Shown here in pieces: positions 44,106 through 52,893 of a stretch of DNA of 64,000 bases (its first letter is position 1; each line of letters begins with the position of its first letter). This DNA is from Rubrobacter indicoceani (GTDB lineage: Bacteria; Actinomycetota; Rubrobacteria; Rubrobacterales; Rubrobacteraceae): the NCBI RefSeq assembly GCF_003568865.1, contig NZ_CP031115.1:1488001-1552000 (forward strand). The letters are read 5' to 3'. Made by a program: the position numbers and the translations under genes. A model generated the notes under the pieces. It made no database searches. It saw only the letters and a program-made list of their open reading frames with translations, and was not told the DNA's origin.

Positions 44106-45959
44106 TCAGATGCGGATCGCAGCGAGAAAAGCTTCCTGCGGAATCTCCACGTTCCCGACCTGCTTCATGCGCTTCTTGCCCGCCTTCTGCTGTTCGAGAA
44201 GCTTTTTCTTTCGGGAGATATCGCCGCCGTAGCACTTGGCGATAACATCCTTGCGGTAGGCCCGAACGGTCTCGCGGGCGATGATGCGCTTCCCGATAGA
44301 AGCCTGAATCGGAACCTCGAACTGCTGGCGCGGTATAAGCTCCTTCAGCTTCTCGACGATCGCCCGGCCCCGGTAGTACGCCTTCTCCCGGTGAACGATA
44401 AACGAGAGCGCATCGACCGGGTCGCCGGAGACAAGGACTTCGACCTTCACGAGGTCGCTTATCTCGTAGCCCTTTGTGTCGTAGTCGTAGGAGGCGTAGC
44501 CGCGCGTCCGGCTCTTGAGCTGGTCAAAGAAGTCCGTGATGATCTCACCGAGCGGCAGGTCGTAGGTGAGCTGCACGCGCTTGGTGGAGATGTACTCCAT
44601 TCCGACCGAGACGCCGCGCTTCTCGTGGCAGAGACCCATGACGGCCCCGACGTACTCCTTCGGGCAGATCACGGTCGCCGTTACCATAGGTTCGCGGATC
44701 TCCTCGAAGAACTCCGGCAGGTCCGAGGGGTTCGTCACCTCTTCAGACTCGCCGCTCGCCTCCGTTACCTCGTACTTCACGCTCGGGGACGAGGCGATCA
44801 GGTCGAGGTCGAACTCGCGCTCCAGCCGTTCCTGGACTATCTCCATGTGCAGAAGCCCCAGAAACCCGCACCGGAAGCCGAAGCCCATCCGCGAGTTCTC
44901 CGGCTCGAAGAAAAGCGACGCGTCGTTCAACTGCAGCTTCTGGAGGGCATCCCGGAGCCGCTCGAAGTCGTCCCCGACCGTCGGGTAGAGGCCGCAGTAG
45001 ACGGTCGGCAGAACCTGCGCGTAGCCCGGCAGCTGGTCGGTCGCGGGTTCATCCACCCGCGTTACCGTGTCGCCGACGCGCAGGGCTTCGATGTCCTTCA
45101 GCCCGGCGATTATGTAGCCGACCTCTCCGACGCCGAGAGTCGCAAGGGCGGTCGGCTTCGGCGAGTAGCATCCGACTTCCAGAACTTCGAACTGCTCCTC
45201 GGAGCCCATTGCCCGGACGCTGTCGCCCTTCTTGAGCGAGCCGTCGAAGAGCCGCACCAGGGAGATCACACCCCGGTAAGCGTCGTAGTGCGAGTCGAAG
45301 ACGAGGCCGCGCGTCTCGGGCACCTCCGTTTCCGGAGCGGAGATACGGTCGGTAACGGCGTCGAGCACCTCCGGCACGCCGACACCGGTCTTTGCGCTGA
45401 TCTTCAGTATCTCCGACTCGTCCACCCCGAGAAGCTCGACAATCTCCTCCGTTGCGGCCTCCACGTCGGCCTGCGGGAGGTCTATCTTGTTGAGGACGGG
45501 GATGATCTCAAGGTCGTGCTCCATCGCGAGGTAGAGGTTCGCAAGGGTCTGGGCCTGTATCCCCTGGCTTGCGTCCACAACGAGAAGCGCGCCCTCGCAC
45601 GCCGCTATCGCCCGCGAGACTTCGTAGGAGAAGTCAACGTGGCCCGGCGTGTCTATAAGGTTGAGCATGTACTCGGTTTCGCCGTCGCCGCCCTTATCGT
45701 TCTCGTCACGGCGATAGACGAGACGGACGGCCTGAGCCTTTATCGTGATGCCGCGTTCGCGCTCGATGTCCATGGAGTCGAGGATCTGGTTCATCCTCTC
45801 GCGCTCCGGGACGGCGTCCGTGAGGTCGAGAAGTCGGTCGGCGAGGGTGCTCTTGCCGTGGTCTATGTGCGCTATTATGCAGAAGTTCCGCGTCCGTTCT
45901 ATGGTGCGGCTTTCTACGTTTGCTGCACGGGATTTCGTAGTTTCCTTCGGGTTGTTCAC
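44106..45959 (-). CDS. lepA: Elongation factor 4 (LepA)
   Basis: Ribosome-binding translational GTPase that aids elongation or initiation under stress. G1 [19 protein letters not shown]3 [13 protein letters not shown]4 NKIDLPQAD; then EF-G-like domains and the LepA-specific C-terminal domain. GTG at 45959 gives 617 residues; the conserved part starts around residue 20, so a start at an internal GTG codon is possible. TAAAAT lies only 7 bases upstream of this GTG. Divergent from rpsT, as in many bacteria. Confidence 0.95.
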   Translation of the reverse strand: MNNPKETTKSRAANVESRTIERTRNFCIIAHIDHGKSTLADRLLDLTDAVPERERMNQILDSMDIERERGITIKAQAVRLVYRRDENDKGGDGETEYMLNLIDTPGHVDFSYEVSRAIAACEGALLVVDASQGIQAQTLANLYLAMEHDLEIIPVLNKIDLPQADVEAATEEIVELLGVDESEILKISAKTGVGVPEVLDAVTDRISAPETEVPETRGLVFDSHYDAYRGVISLVRLFDGSLKKGDSVRAMGSEEQFEVLEVGCYSPKPTALATLGVGEVGYIIAGLKDIEALRVGDTVTRVDEPATDQLPGYAQVLPTVYCGLYPTVGDDFERLRDALQKLQLNDASLFFEPENSRMGFGFRCGFLGLLHMEIVQERLEREFDLDLIASSPSVKYEVTEASGESEEVTNPSDLPEFFEEIREPMVTATVICPKEYVGAVMGLCHEKRGVSVGMEYISTKRVQLTYDLPLGEIITDFFDQLKSRTRGYASYDYDTKGYEISDLVKVEVLVSGDPVDALSFIVHREKAYYRGRAIVEKLKELIPRQQFEVPIQASIGKRIIARETVRAYRKDVIAKCYGGDISRKKKLLEQQKAGKKRMKQVGNVEIPQEAFLAAIRI

Positions 45960-45985
45960 GGTCGGATTTTACCACCTTATGCCGA

Positions 45986-46014
45986 TTGCCCCTTTGTTCC
46001 GGGTGTGTTACATT
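45986..46014 (+). promoter_or_regulatory. Predicted rpsT promoter
   Basis: TTGCCC (45986-45991) and TACATT (46009-46014) separated by 17 bases on the plus strand, about 85 bases upstream of the rpsT ATG. It lies in the divergent lepA-rpsT gap. Partial matches to both boxes, so moderately supported. Confidence 0.45.
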
Positions 46015-46104
46015 CTTCTGGTTCGGGCGAGTGTACCGCGTGGTGCCGTGCGTCTGGAATCTGTACCGAAAAGAACTCAGAGAGCGGATCAACGGGAGTG
46101 TCAC

Positions 46105-46371
46105 ATGCCAGCACCGTCCAAGCGGGACAAGCAGAGCGTCAAGAAGTTCGAGCAGAATCGGGGTGAGCGCTCCAACCTGAGGAACATCTCGAAGAACTTC
46201 TACCGGGCCATCGAATCGGGCGACGTGGACAAGGCCCGCGAGGTACGCGACCACGCCCAGAAGTCTTTCGACAACGCCGCTTCGCGCGGTCTTCTGCACA
46301 GCAACAAGGCTTCCCGCAAGGTCAGCCGCTTCGACAGGGCCCTTGCAAAGGCTTCGGCCCCGGCGGAGTAG
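46105..46371 (+). CDS. rpsT: 30S ribosomal protein S20
   Basis: Primary 16S rRNA-binding protein. 88 residues from the ATG at 46105, which follows ACGGGAG. Sequence PAPSKRDKQSVKKFEQNRGERSNLRN... and GLLHSNKASRKVSRFDRALAK are typical; the Lys/Arg-rich helices bind rRNA. The frame is open further upstream, but that part lies in the promoter region and in lepA. The only complete plus-strand housekeeping gene of the window, with its own promoter and terminator, divergent from lepA and convergent with holA. Confidence 0.95.
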   Translation: MPAPSKRDKQSVKKFEQNRGERSNLRNISKNFYRAIESGDVDKAREVRDHAQKSFDNAASRGLLHSNKASRKVSRFDRALAKASAPAE

Positions 46372-46401
46372 CCGCAGCCGAACGCAGCCGGAAGTTTCTC
46401 C

Positions 46402-46434
46402 TGCCCGGGGGCATTCCCCCCGGGCATTTCCTTT
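46402..46434 (+). terminator. Rho-independent terminator after rpsT
   Basis: Stem TGCCCGGGGG (46402-46411) with CCCCCGGGCA (46417-46426), a small CATTC loop, followed by TTTCCTTT. It lies 30 bases after the rpsT stop and just before the convergent holA end. Confidence 0.8.
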
Positions 46435-46447
46435 GCTCCGGTTCGGG

Positions 46448-47371
46448 TTACCGCGCCGTCAGACGAAGGGTGGAGAGTTCGAGTTGCAGGGTCTCCGAGA
46501 GCTCCGAGCCGCCTTTCAGGCCGCGTTCAAGGTCGAGGACGACGGCGAGGGCGCGTTCGGCGTCGCCGTCGGAGAACCGGCGGCTCTGGGCATCGAGCTT
46601 CTTCGCCACAAACGGCGCCACCTTGAGCTCTCCGGCCAGCTCCGGTCGCGGGGTTCCGCGAGCGATGAGGGATTTCGCGCGGGCGATAAGGGTAAGCTGG
46701 CGGCGGATCATGTACAGGATCCGCATCGGCGGCTCTCCCGTCGCGGACAGCCGCTCGAGCGTCTGCACGGCCCGGCCCGTCTTGCCCACCCCGAGCGCGT
46801 CCACGAAGTCAAAGATATTTGACTGCACACCCGGTGCTATCAGCTGGTCGACCGCTTCGAGCGTCGCTTCTTCATCACCGCAGAAGAGCGAGAGCTTCTC
46901 CGTCTCGCCGGCAAGCCGGGCCTTGTCGCCGGAGCAGCGGGAGATCATCTCCCGGGCAACGTCTTCGGGGAGGTCGAGCCCGAGTCGCTTTGCGTGTCCG
47001 GCGAGCCACTTCTCGAGGACCTTTCCGGTTGGCTGCTTCAGTTCGTGGGCCTGACCGGATTTGGAGACGGCGGCGAGGAGCTTCTCCCGCGCCCCGATTT
47101 TCTGCGCCAGCATCACAAGGTCGGAGCCCTCTGAGGGACTTGCTATGTAGTCCAGAAGCTTTGCTTTCTGGGCGGCGTTCCATGCGTCGAGGTTCCGGAC
47201 AAGAACAAAGATGGAATCCCCGAAAAGCGAAAACGAGTTGCAGGCGGAGAGAACGACCTCCGGGGTCGCGTCCGCTGCATCGAAGGTTTCGGCGTTGCGT
47301 CCGGCGCGGGCCTTCTCGACGCTTCGCGTTTTTTTCTCCTCGTCGTCTCCGTAGAGCAGGTAAACGGTCAT
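46448..47371 (-). CDS. holA: DNA polymerase III delta subunit
   Basis: Clamp-loader subunit that opens the sliding clamp. 307 residues with the HolA arrangement: N-terminal VYLLYGDDEEKKT, a central AAA-like region without a functional P-loop, and the C-terminal collar helices (GVQSNIFDFVDALGVGKTGRAVQTLERL is the family signature, seen around residue 185). Downstream of comEC by about 70 bp, the usual Gram-positive order comEA-comEC-holA. Confidence 0.92.
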   Translation of the reverse strand: MTVYLLYGDDEEKKTRSVEKARAGRNAETFDAADATPEVVLSACNSFSLFGDSIFVLVRNLDAWNAAQKAKLLDYIASPSEGSDLVMLAQKIGAREKLLAAVSKSGQAHELKQPTGKVLEKWLAGHAKRLGLDLPEDVAREMISRCSGDKARLAGETEKLSLFCGDEEATLEAVDQLIAPGVQSNIFDFVDALGVGKTGRAVQTLERLSATGEPPMRILYMIRRQLTLIARAKSLIARGTPRPELAGELKVAPFVAKKLDAQSRRFSDGDAERALAVVLDLERGLKGGSELSETLQLELSTLRLTAR

Positions 47372-47443
47372 AGAATGATTCTACAGTGGTTCGCCGCGCT
47401 TACCCTGGCGTTTGCCCCGAACCGGGCGGTCTTCACCTTCTGT

Positions 47444-49072
47444 TCAGGCGTCTCCAAGGTGAGCAAGGAAAAGCCACGCGGCCACCCAGGCGAGCATTAT
47501 TCCGGCCCAGAACGTCCAGCGGTTCTCGGGTACGACAAAGCGACAGAGTGCGGCGGGTATGCAGCCGACGTAGAACGCAGCGACCATCGGAACGGTGACG
47601 CCCGGCGTGGCTACGGCGGCGAAGTCAAAGGACGAGGTGGTTGTGGCAAGGACTTCGAGAACGTAGACGAGCGCGCCGTTTGCGGCGTTCGGGGGATAGG
47701 CGAGAAGCGGAGCGACGTTCCCGAAGATGGCGGAAAACAGGCCGAGGGCTAGGATTGGGCCGGCGAGCGGGACGGCGATAAGGTTCGTGAGAACGCCGAC
47801 TATGGAGACCTGATCGAAGGAAGAGGCGATGATCGGGGCCGTCGCGACCTGCGCCGAGAGCGAAACGGCTAGCAGGTTCGCGACGGCCCCGGAGGCGCCG
47901 CTCCCCGTCGGATGCAGGGGACGCATGACCGTCGCCTCGACAAGGCTCTTGAGAGGTTTTCTCAGGACGAGTATCCCGAAAACGGCGGCGACTGAGAGCT
48001 GGAACCCGGTGTTGTATACAAGAAGCGGGTTCCAGGCCAGCACGGCGGCGAGCATGACGCTCATGAAGTGCAGGGGCGCGACGCGTCTTGCGAGCAGCCC
48101 GGCGGACAGAACGAGCGTCGCCACGACCCCGGCCCGAATGGCCGAGGGCGGCGCCCCGGCGATAACGATGTAGAGCCAGACGAGCAGGACCGTTCCGGCG
48201 ATGCGCGGAACCCTCGGGACGCGCAGGAGTTTTGCAGCGAAGAATATCCCCGCCGCAAGAACAACGACGTGCTGACCGCTTATCGCCAGCACGTGCGTTA
48301 TCCCAGACCGGCTGAACGCCTCGTCCAGCTCTTCCGGGATAAGCGAGCGATCCCCGAGGACCATCCCGCGCACGACCGCCGCCTCCGTCGGGCGCAGCCC
48401 GTAACCGAGCGCGACATCCGTGCGGCGGTGGACCGAGCCGATCCAGCCCCGCGAATCCCCGACCGGCTCCGCGAACTCGCCTTCGAGAACCGCCGAGATC
48501 CGCTCGGTTCTCAGGTACCGTGCGTAATCGAAGCCGTCGTCCCCGACCGTCGGAACGGAAAGCTCTCCCGTAACGCGGAGCCGGTCCCCGACCCCTACCC
48601 CGTCCAGCCCCGGCACGTAGACCTCGACCCCGCCGCCGCGCAAGACCTCCCGGCCATCCAGCGAGAGACCTTCCACGCGCAAATCAGCCCGCTCGCCGAA
48701 GCCCGAGGCAACCGGGGGCGACGCGACCTCCCCGACGACCGTTACCGCCCCCGGCTCGAGCGCAGCGAGCTCCGCGAGCGGGTCGGGTGCGGAGGCGTGG
48801 AGCGCCGCCACAACGTAGCCGCCGCCGACAAAAAGCGGTGCGAGGACCGCAAGAAGACGAAACCCCTCCGGCACCAACTCAACGTCCAGCGCGGCCGAGG
48901 CCGCTACGATGACGCTCGCAGCGACGAGCGCGACCCCGAAAAGCGGCGCGACGGTTGTACAAACTATCCCGGACGCGAACAGCGCGGCCCAGAATTCAAG
49001 CCGGACGGGCCGGCGCAGGTCGAGATCCGGAAGACCCGGGCGTGCCGCAGGCTCAACCTCAGACCGTTGCAA
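47444..49072 (-). CDS. comEC: ComEC/Rec2 DNA-uptake channel without the metallo-hydrolase domain
   Basis: Polytopic membrane protein that carries single-stranded DNA across the membrane in transformation. An N-terminal DUF4131-type extracytoplasmic domain (GEVASPPVASGFGERADL; VRGMVLGDRSLIPEELDEA) precedes the Competence domain with SGITHVLAISGQHVVVLA and AGAPPSAIRAGVVATL, and about ten membrane helices. It stops at 542 residues after the last helix. The C-terminal metallo-beta-lactamase domain present in many ComEC proteins (which run 700-800 residues) is absent. Start overlaps comEA by 14 bp. Confidence 0.9.
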   Translation of the reverse strand: MQRSEVEPAARPGLPDLDLRRPVRLEFWAALFASGIVCTTVAPLFGVALVAASVIVAASAALDVELVPEGFRLLAVLAPLFVGGGYVVAALHASAPDPLAELAALEPGAVTVVGEVASPPVASGFGERADLRVEGLSLDGREVLRGGGVEVYVPGLDGVGVGDRLRVTGELSVPTVGDDGFDYARYLRTERISAVLEGEFAEPVGDSRGWIGSVHRRTDVALGYGLRPTEAAVVRGMVLGDRSLIPEELDEAFSRSGITHVLAISGQHVVVLAAGIFFAAKLLRVPRVPRIAGTVLLVWLYIVIAGAPPSAIRAGVVATLVLSAGLLARRVAPLHFMSVMLAAVLAWNPLLVYNTGFQLSVAAVFGILVLRKPLKSLVEATVMRPLHPTGSGASGAVANLLAVSLSAQVATAPIIASSFDQVSIVGVLTNLIAVPLAGPILALGLFSAIFGNVAPLLAYPPNAANGALVYVLEVLATTTSSFDFAAVATPGVTVPMVAAFYVGCIPAALCRFVVPENRWTFWAGIMLAWVAAWLFLAHLGDA

Positions 49073-49511
49073 AGGGCTTTATCTGCTCGATGGTGGACGG
49101 CCCGATACCCGGCACTTCTTCAAGGTCTGAGACGGCGTCGAAGTCGCCGTTGGCGCGGCGAAACGAGATGATCTCCTCCGCCGTGGCCGGCCCGACCTGC
49201 GGCAGCTCGTCGAGTTTCTCGGCGTCGGCCGTGTTTATGTCTATGACGAGCGGCGCCTCGACCTCGGCCTCGGCTTCTTCGAGGGAGAAAGCGTAGACCA
49301 CCCTCGGCGCACTCTCGGAGAGCCGGGCGGAGTAGAGTGCGCCACCCGCCAGCACGGCGACTACGGCGACCGAAACGGCGATGTGTTTCCCATACTTACC
49401 GAAAAAGGCCGAGCGGAGGAATCCCGTGCTTTCGGAGGCGTTCCGGCGCACGTCCGGGGGACGGCGGGTAGCCGTGTAAAACGGATCGTTTCTGTGGTCT
49501 TTCCCGTTCAA
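49059..49511 (-). CDS. comEA: ComEA-like DNA-binding competence protein
   Basis: Membrane-anchored DNA receptor for transformation. A basic N-terminus, one transmembrane helix (HIAVSVAVVAVLAGGALYSA, about residue 42-62), a short acidic linker without the SLBB domain seen in many homologues, and two helix-hairpin-helix units (LDELPQVGPATAEEIISFRR and LEEVPGIGPSTIEQIKPF). 150 residues. Begins 44 bp downstream of tRNA-Ala, so the tRNA and com genes may share a transcript. Confidence 0.92.
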   Translation of the reverse strand: MNGKDHRNDPFYTATRRPPDVRRNASESTGFLRSAFFGKYGKHIAVSVAVVAVLAGGALYSARLSESAPRVVYAFSLEEAEAEVEAPLVIDINTADAEKLDELPQVGPATAEEIISFRRANGDFDAVSDLEEVPGIGPSTIEQIKPFATV

Positions 49512-49554
49512 CCGCTGTCCCCGACGGTCCTAGGAGGTGGCACGGTGGTACAAG

Positions 49555-49627
49555 TGGAGCCGAGGGGGATCGAACCCCTGACCTTCGCGCTGCCAGCGCG
49601 ACGCTCTCCCAGCTGAGCTACGGCCCC
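49555..49627 (-). tRNA. tRNA-Ala (GGC anticodon)
   Basis: 73-nt cloverleaf: acceptor GGGGCCG/CGGCTCC with the G3:U70 wobble pair that identifies alanine tRNAs, D-arm GCTCAGCTGGGAGAGC, anticodon loop CTGGCAG (GGC), T-arm CAGGGGTTCGATCCCCCT, discriminator A. The 3' CCA is not encoded. Confidence 0.95.
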
Positions 49628-49675
49628 TTGGTCTTTACGAGAGTTCTAGCTAGTCACCCTCGCAAAGCGGGTAGA

Positions 49676-49703
49676 AGTATATTGCATCCCCCCGCCTTGT
49701 CAA
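49676..49703 (-). promoter_or_regulatory. Strong promoter of tRNA-Ala
   Basis: A perfect TTGACA (49703-49698) and TATACT (49681-49676) separated by 16 bases on the minus strand, in the gap between rsfS and the tRNA. This is the best consensus promoter seen in the window and should start transcription about 40 bases upstream of the tRNA. Confidence 0.8.
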
Positions 49704-49711
49704 CGGTCGCT

Positions 49712-50134
49712 TCAGCCCTGCGCGTGGTCCTCCCACTTCTCCTGAGGCGCGCTGCGCCAGAGCGATTCGAGGCGGTAGTAGTCGCGGGCTTCGTCGGTGA
49801 AGACGTGTACGACGATGTCCATGAAGTCTATGCTGATCCACTGCTGGCCCTCGTCGAGGCGCTTGTTGCGCGGGCGGTGGCCGGCGGAGATCATCTGATC
49901 GATAACCTCTTCGGCGATGCGCTTTGTCTGGCGGTCGGTCTCTGCGCTCGTGATGATAAAGTAGTCCGTGTAGGAGACGTGTTCCCGCAGGTCGACGATG
50001 GTGATGTCCTTGCCGAACATCTCCGCTGCGGCCCTCGCCGCCGTCGTCGCCATCGAGTAGGTCAGAGCCTGCCCCTCGTCCGCGTCGTGCGCGACCGGCT
50101 CCTGTTCCCGGTTCACCGACTCATCGCCCATCAT
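49712..50134 (-). CDS. rsfS: Ribosomal silencing factor RsfS
   Basis: Binds protein L14 and blocks 30S-50S joining in starvation. Family core: ITIVDLREHVSYTDYFIITSAETDRQTKRIAEEV and QQWISIDFMDIVVHVFTDEARDYYRLESLW. 140 residues including a 25-residue extra N-terminus. Overlaps nadD by 4 bp; the order obgE-nadD-rsfS is widespread. Confidence 0.94.
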   Translation of the reverse strand: MMGDESVNREQEPVAHDADEGQALTYSMATTAARAAAEMFGKDITIVDLREHVSYTDYFIITSAETDRQTKRIAEEVIDQMISAGHRPRNKRLDEGQQWISIDFMDIVVHVFTDEARDYYRLESLWRSAPQEKWEDHAQG

Positions 50135-50823
50135 GCGCTCGTCTCCTTCATATCTTTCAGAGATTCCAAAGATAGTTCCTCCTCTGCCGTACTTTTCTCA
50201 TTCTCTCGCCGCATCTCTCCGACATAGAGCCTCCTTTCCTCGATGATCCTGAACACCGCGTCGGGCATCATGTACCGTACGCTTTTCCCCTGCAGAAGCC
50301 GCCTTCTTATCCCGGTCGCCGAGATGTCCACCCGCGAACACTCGACCGGGAAGATCCTGTCAAAGTTCCTCAGGCCCATCTCCAGGTGCTCAAGCTTCGA
50401 CAGGTCGTACCCCGGCCTCGTTGCCGCAACCATCACGACTTCTTCGAGCAGCCGGTCCGGTTCGCGCCACGTGAGCAGGTTCGATACCTCGTCCGCCCCG
50501 GTGATAAAGAACCAGTCGTGTGATGCCCGGTCGCCGGAGGCGGCTTTCAGCCTCGGGACGGTCTCTACCGTGTGCATCGCCTTCCCCGCGTCCACCTCGA
50601 TGCGATCCACCTCGAAGCGATCGTTGCCTTTTATCGCGGCCTTCACCATCTCGTAGCGGTCCTCCCCGGAGGCCCGGACGCTCGATGCCTCTTTGTGGGG
50701 CGGGATGCCGCCCGGCACGAAAACGACCCGGTCGAGCCGCATCTCGTCCATGACCTGCTCCGCGATTATGAGGTGTCCGAAGTGGATGGGGTCGAACGTC
50801 CCACCGAAGATGCCGATCCTCAC
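50131..50823 (-). CDS. nadD: Nicotinate-nucleotide adenylyltransferase
   Basis: Makes deamido-NAD from nicotinate mononucleotide and ATP. Nucleotidyltransferase HxGH-type motif GIFGGTFDPIHFGHLIIAE and later ISATGIRRRLLQGK. The C-terminal 25 residues after the domain are Glu/Ser-rich and extra. 230 residues. In one operon with obgE and rsfS. Confidence 0.95.
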   Translation of the reverse strand: MRIGIFGGTFDPIHFGHLIIAEQVMDEMRLDRVVFVPGGIPPHKEASSVRASGEDRYEMVKAAIKGNDRFEVDRIEVDAGKAMHTVETVPRLKAASGDRASHDWFFITGADEVSNLLTWREPDRLLEEVVMVAATRPGYDLSKLEHLEMGLRNFDRIFPVECSRVDISATGIRRRLLQGKSVRYMMPDAVFRIIEERRLYVGEMRRENEKSTAEEELSLESLKDMKETSA

Positions 50824-50886
50824 CGCCGGGCTCCCGGTCTCATGCGTTGTACCCTACCGTCCCGTATCCCACTGCTTGGTATCCAA

Positions 50887-52131
50887 TCACTTGAAATCAA
50901 AGACCGTCTCACCGACTCGAACCTCGTCTCCCGTCTCCGCTCCGGCCCGCCGGAGGGCCGTAACGACCCCGCGACGCTCCAGCTCGCGTGCAAAGTACTC
51001 CACGCCCTCCTCGTTTCCCCAGTCCGTCTTGAGGGCGAGGCGTTCGAGTTCTTCGCCGAGGATCACGTACACACCGTCCTCTTCTTCGATGCGAAGACCT
51101 TTCCAGGTCGGGCGGTAGACCCGGTGCTCCCGCCCGTCCGGCATCGCCTCCGCGCTCTCCGAGCCGCGCACCTCGTCCAGCTTGGCGGCGAGCATCCTCT
51201 GGAACTCCGCAACGCCCTCGCCCGACTCGGCGGAGATAAGCGCGGCTCCGGGGAACGTCTCGCGCAGATAACCCCTGAGTTCCTCGTCCAGAAGGTCTAT
51301 CTTGTTCAGCGCGGTAACGTACGGCTTCCCGGAGAGCCGTGCGGCGTGAAGCTCCGCAAGGAGCGTCGACTGCGCCCCCTCGGGGTTTTCGGAGGCGTCG
51401 AGGATCAGGGCCAGAACCCGCGCCCGCGCGACGTGTCTCAGGAAGCGGTTGCCAAGCCCCCGGCCCTCGCTCGCGCCGGAGATAAGGCCGGGGATGTCCG
51501 CGACGACGTACGGGTTCGGTGCGCCGCGCTCCTCCACGACGCCGAGCTTCGGCGTGAGCGTCGTGAATGGGTAATCCCCGACCCTCGGACGAGCCGCGCT
51601 CAGAGCGGCGAGCAGCGATGACTTCCCGGCGTTCGGCAGCCCGACGAGGCCGACGTCCGAGAGAACACGAAGCTCCAGGCGGACCTCCCGCTCCTCGCCC
51701 GGAAGCCCGCGTTCGCGGAACTTCGGGGCCTGACGCGTAGAGGTCGCAAAGGAGCCGTTACCCTTTCCGCCTTCGCCGCCGCGAGCGACGGTTACCTCGT
51801 CACCGGGCGCCGCAAGGTCGGCGAACAGGCCGCTTTCGTCAAAGACCATGGTCCCGACCGGAACCTCGATGGTTACGTCCTCGCCCCGCTCGCCGGAGCG
51901 GTTGTTTCCCGAGCCGTGTCTGCCGCGCTCCGAGGCGACAAGGTTTCTGTGGGCGAGGTATTCAAGCGTGGAGAGATCCTCGGTGGCCCGGAGGATCACC
52001 GATCCACCGTCGCCGCCGCGACCGCCGTCCGGGCCGCCGCGGGGCTTGTACTTCTCACGGTTAAAAGAAACGCTGCCGTCACCACCGCGTCCGGCGCGAA
52101 CGATAAAACGCGCTTCGTCAATGAACTGCAA
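50887..52131 (-). CDS. obgE: GTPase Obg
   Basis: Essential GTPase in 50S assembly and growth control. Gly-rich N-terminal Obg fold (RAGRGGDGSVSFNREKY, GPDGGRGGDGGSV), G domain with GLPNAGKSSLLAALS and NKIDLLDEE, and a C-terminal OCT domain (from about residue 340) found in Gram-positive members. 414 residues. 28 bp after rpmA, the conserved rplU-rpmA-obg order. Confidence 0.96.
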   Translation of the reverse strand: MQFIDEARFIVRAGRGGDGSVSFNREKYKPRGGPDGGRGGDGGSVILRATEDLSTLEYLAHRNLVASERGRHGSGNNRSGERGEDVTIEVPVGTMVFDESGLFADLAAPGDEVTVARGGEGGKGNGSFATSTRQAPKFRERGLPGEEREVRLELRVLSDVGLVGLPNAGKSSLLAALSAARPRVGDYPFTTLTPKLGVVEERGAPNPYVVADIPGLISGASEGRGLGNRFLRHVARARVLALILDASENPEGAQSTLLAELHAARLSGKPYVTALNKIDLLDEELRGYLRETFPGAALISAESGEGVAEFQRMLAAKLDEVRGSESAEAMPDGREHRVYRPTWKGLRIEEEDGVYVILGEELERLALKTDWGNEEGVEYFARELERRGVVTALRRAGAETGDEVRVGETVFDFK

Positions 52132-52159
52132 AGGCGTTACATTTCCTCAGCCGGAATTT

Positions 52160-52465
52160 TCAGGCCGTCGCCCCCGCGAGCGTGCTTTCTTTCTCCTGAA
52201 GCTCCTCGACCCGGTCGTCAACAAGGACGTTCACGACGCTGCGGTTCCGGCTTTTGCGGAAGTCGACGCGACCGTCTATCTTGGCGAAGAGCGTGTCATC
52301 CGAACCCTTGCCGACGTTCAGACCCGGGTGGACCCGCGTGCCGCGCTGCCGAATGATGATGCTGCCGGCCGTTACGGTCTGTCCGCCGTAGGTCTTTACG
52401 CCGAGACGCCGACCTTCCGAATCGCGCCCGTTGCGAGAAGAGCCGCCACCTTTTTTATGTGCCAT
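52160..52465 (-). CDS. rpmA: 50S ribosomal protein L27
   Basis: Stabilises tRNA ends at the peptidyl-transferase centre. [20 protein letters not shown] is the conserved N-terminus, present directly after Met without the cleavable Firmicutes leader. The C-terminal 15 residues are longer than usual (101 residues in total). Six bases after rplU. Confidence 0.96.
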   Translation of the reverse strand: MAHKKGGGSSRNGRDSEGRRLGVKTYGGQTVTAGSIIIRQRGTRVHPGLNVGKGSDDTLFAKIDGRVDFRKSRNRSVVNVLVDDRVEELQEKESTLAGATA

Positions 52466-52471
52466 ATTTCC

Positions 52472-52762
52472 TTAAACCTCCAGAACCTTGATGCGGGTCT
52501 GCTCCTGGCGATGACCCGTCTTCTTGCGGGAATCTTTCTTCGAGCGGTACTTGTAGATATGCACCTTCCTGCCGCGGAGGTGCTCCACTATCTCGACCTT
52601 CGCCGAGCCGGCCCCGAGCGAGAGGCTGCCCTCGCTCGCCGAGAGGCTCGTCGGGAGGTCTATCGAATCACCGATGTCGCCGGCGATCCTGTCCACGACG
52701 AGTTCCTGATCTTTTTTCACCCGGTACTGTTTGCCACCGCTCGTAATGACTGCGAAACTCAA
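52472..52762 (-). CDS. rplU: 50S ribosomal protein L21
   Basis: 23S rRNA-binding protein. FAVITSGGKQYRVKKDQELVVD at the N-terminus and KVHIYKYRSKKDSRKKTGHRQ... at the C-terminus are typical. 96 residues from a TTG at 52762, seven bases after AAGGAG. First gene of the rplU-rpmA-obgE-nadD-rsfS operon, with a leader of about 80 nt. Confidence 0.95.
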   Translation of the reverse strand: MSFAVITSGGKQYRVKKDQELVVDRIAGDIGDSIDLPTSLSASEGSLSLGAGSAKVEIVEHLRGRKVHIYKYRSKKDSRKKTGHRQEQTRIKVLEV

Positions 52763-52840
52763 AACCCTGCTCCTTGTTTATCCACACCCCGAGACTTCCC
52801 GCCCCGGAGCAACAGAAATCATCGAAAACCTGCTACATCA

Positions 52841-52859
52841 GTCGGCTAGTATAACCGAC
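52841..52859 (-). promoter_or_regulatory. rplU operon -10 region inside an inverted repeat
   Basis: A TATACT -10 (minus strand, 52853-52848) lies within a 19-bp inverted repeat with arms GTCGG and CCGAC. The -35 position has only a weak match. The symmetry over a -10 element suggests a binding site for a regulator, or the chance pairing of a leader; nothing in the window identifies the protein. Confidence 0.4.
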
Positions 52860-52893
52860 ACACCTCGTCCTCACTACTTCGTTACTTATATTC

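Noticed and set aside
43290-46166. A 958-codon open frame on the plus strand opposite hrcA and lepA
   Set aside because: It mirrors the GC-rich codon pattern of two well-identified genes, shows no domain, and has no independent ribosome site. Antisense shadow.
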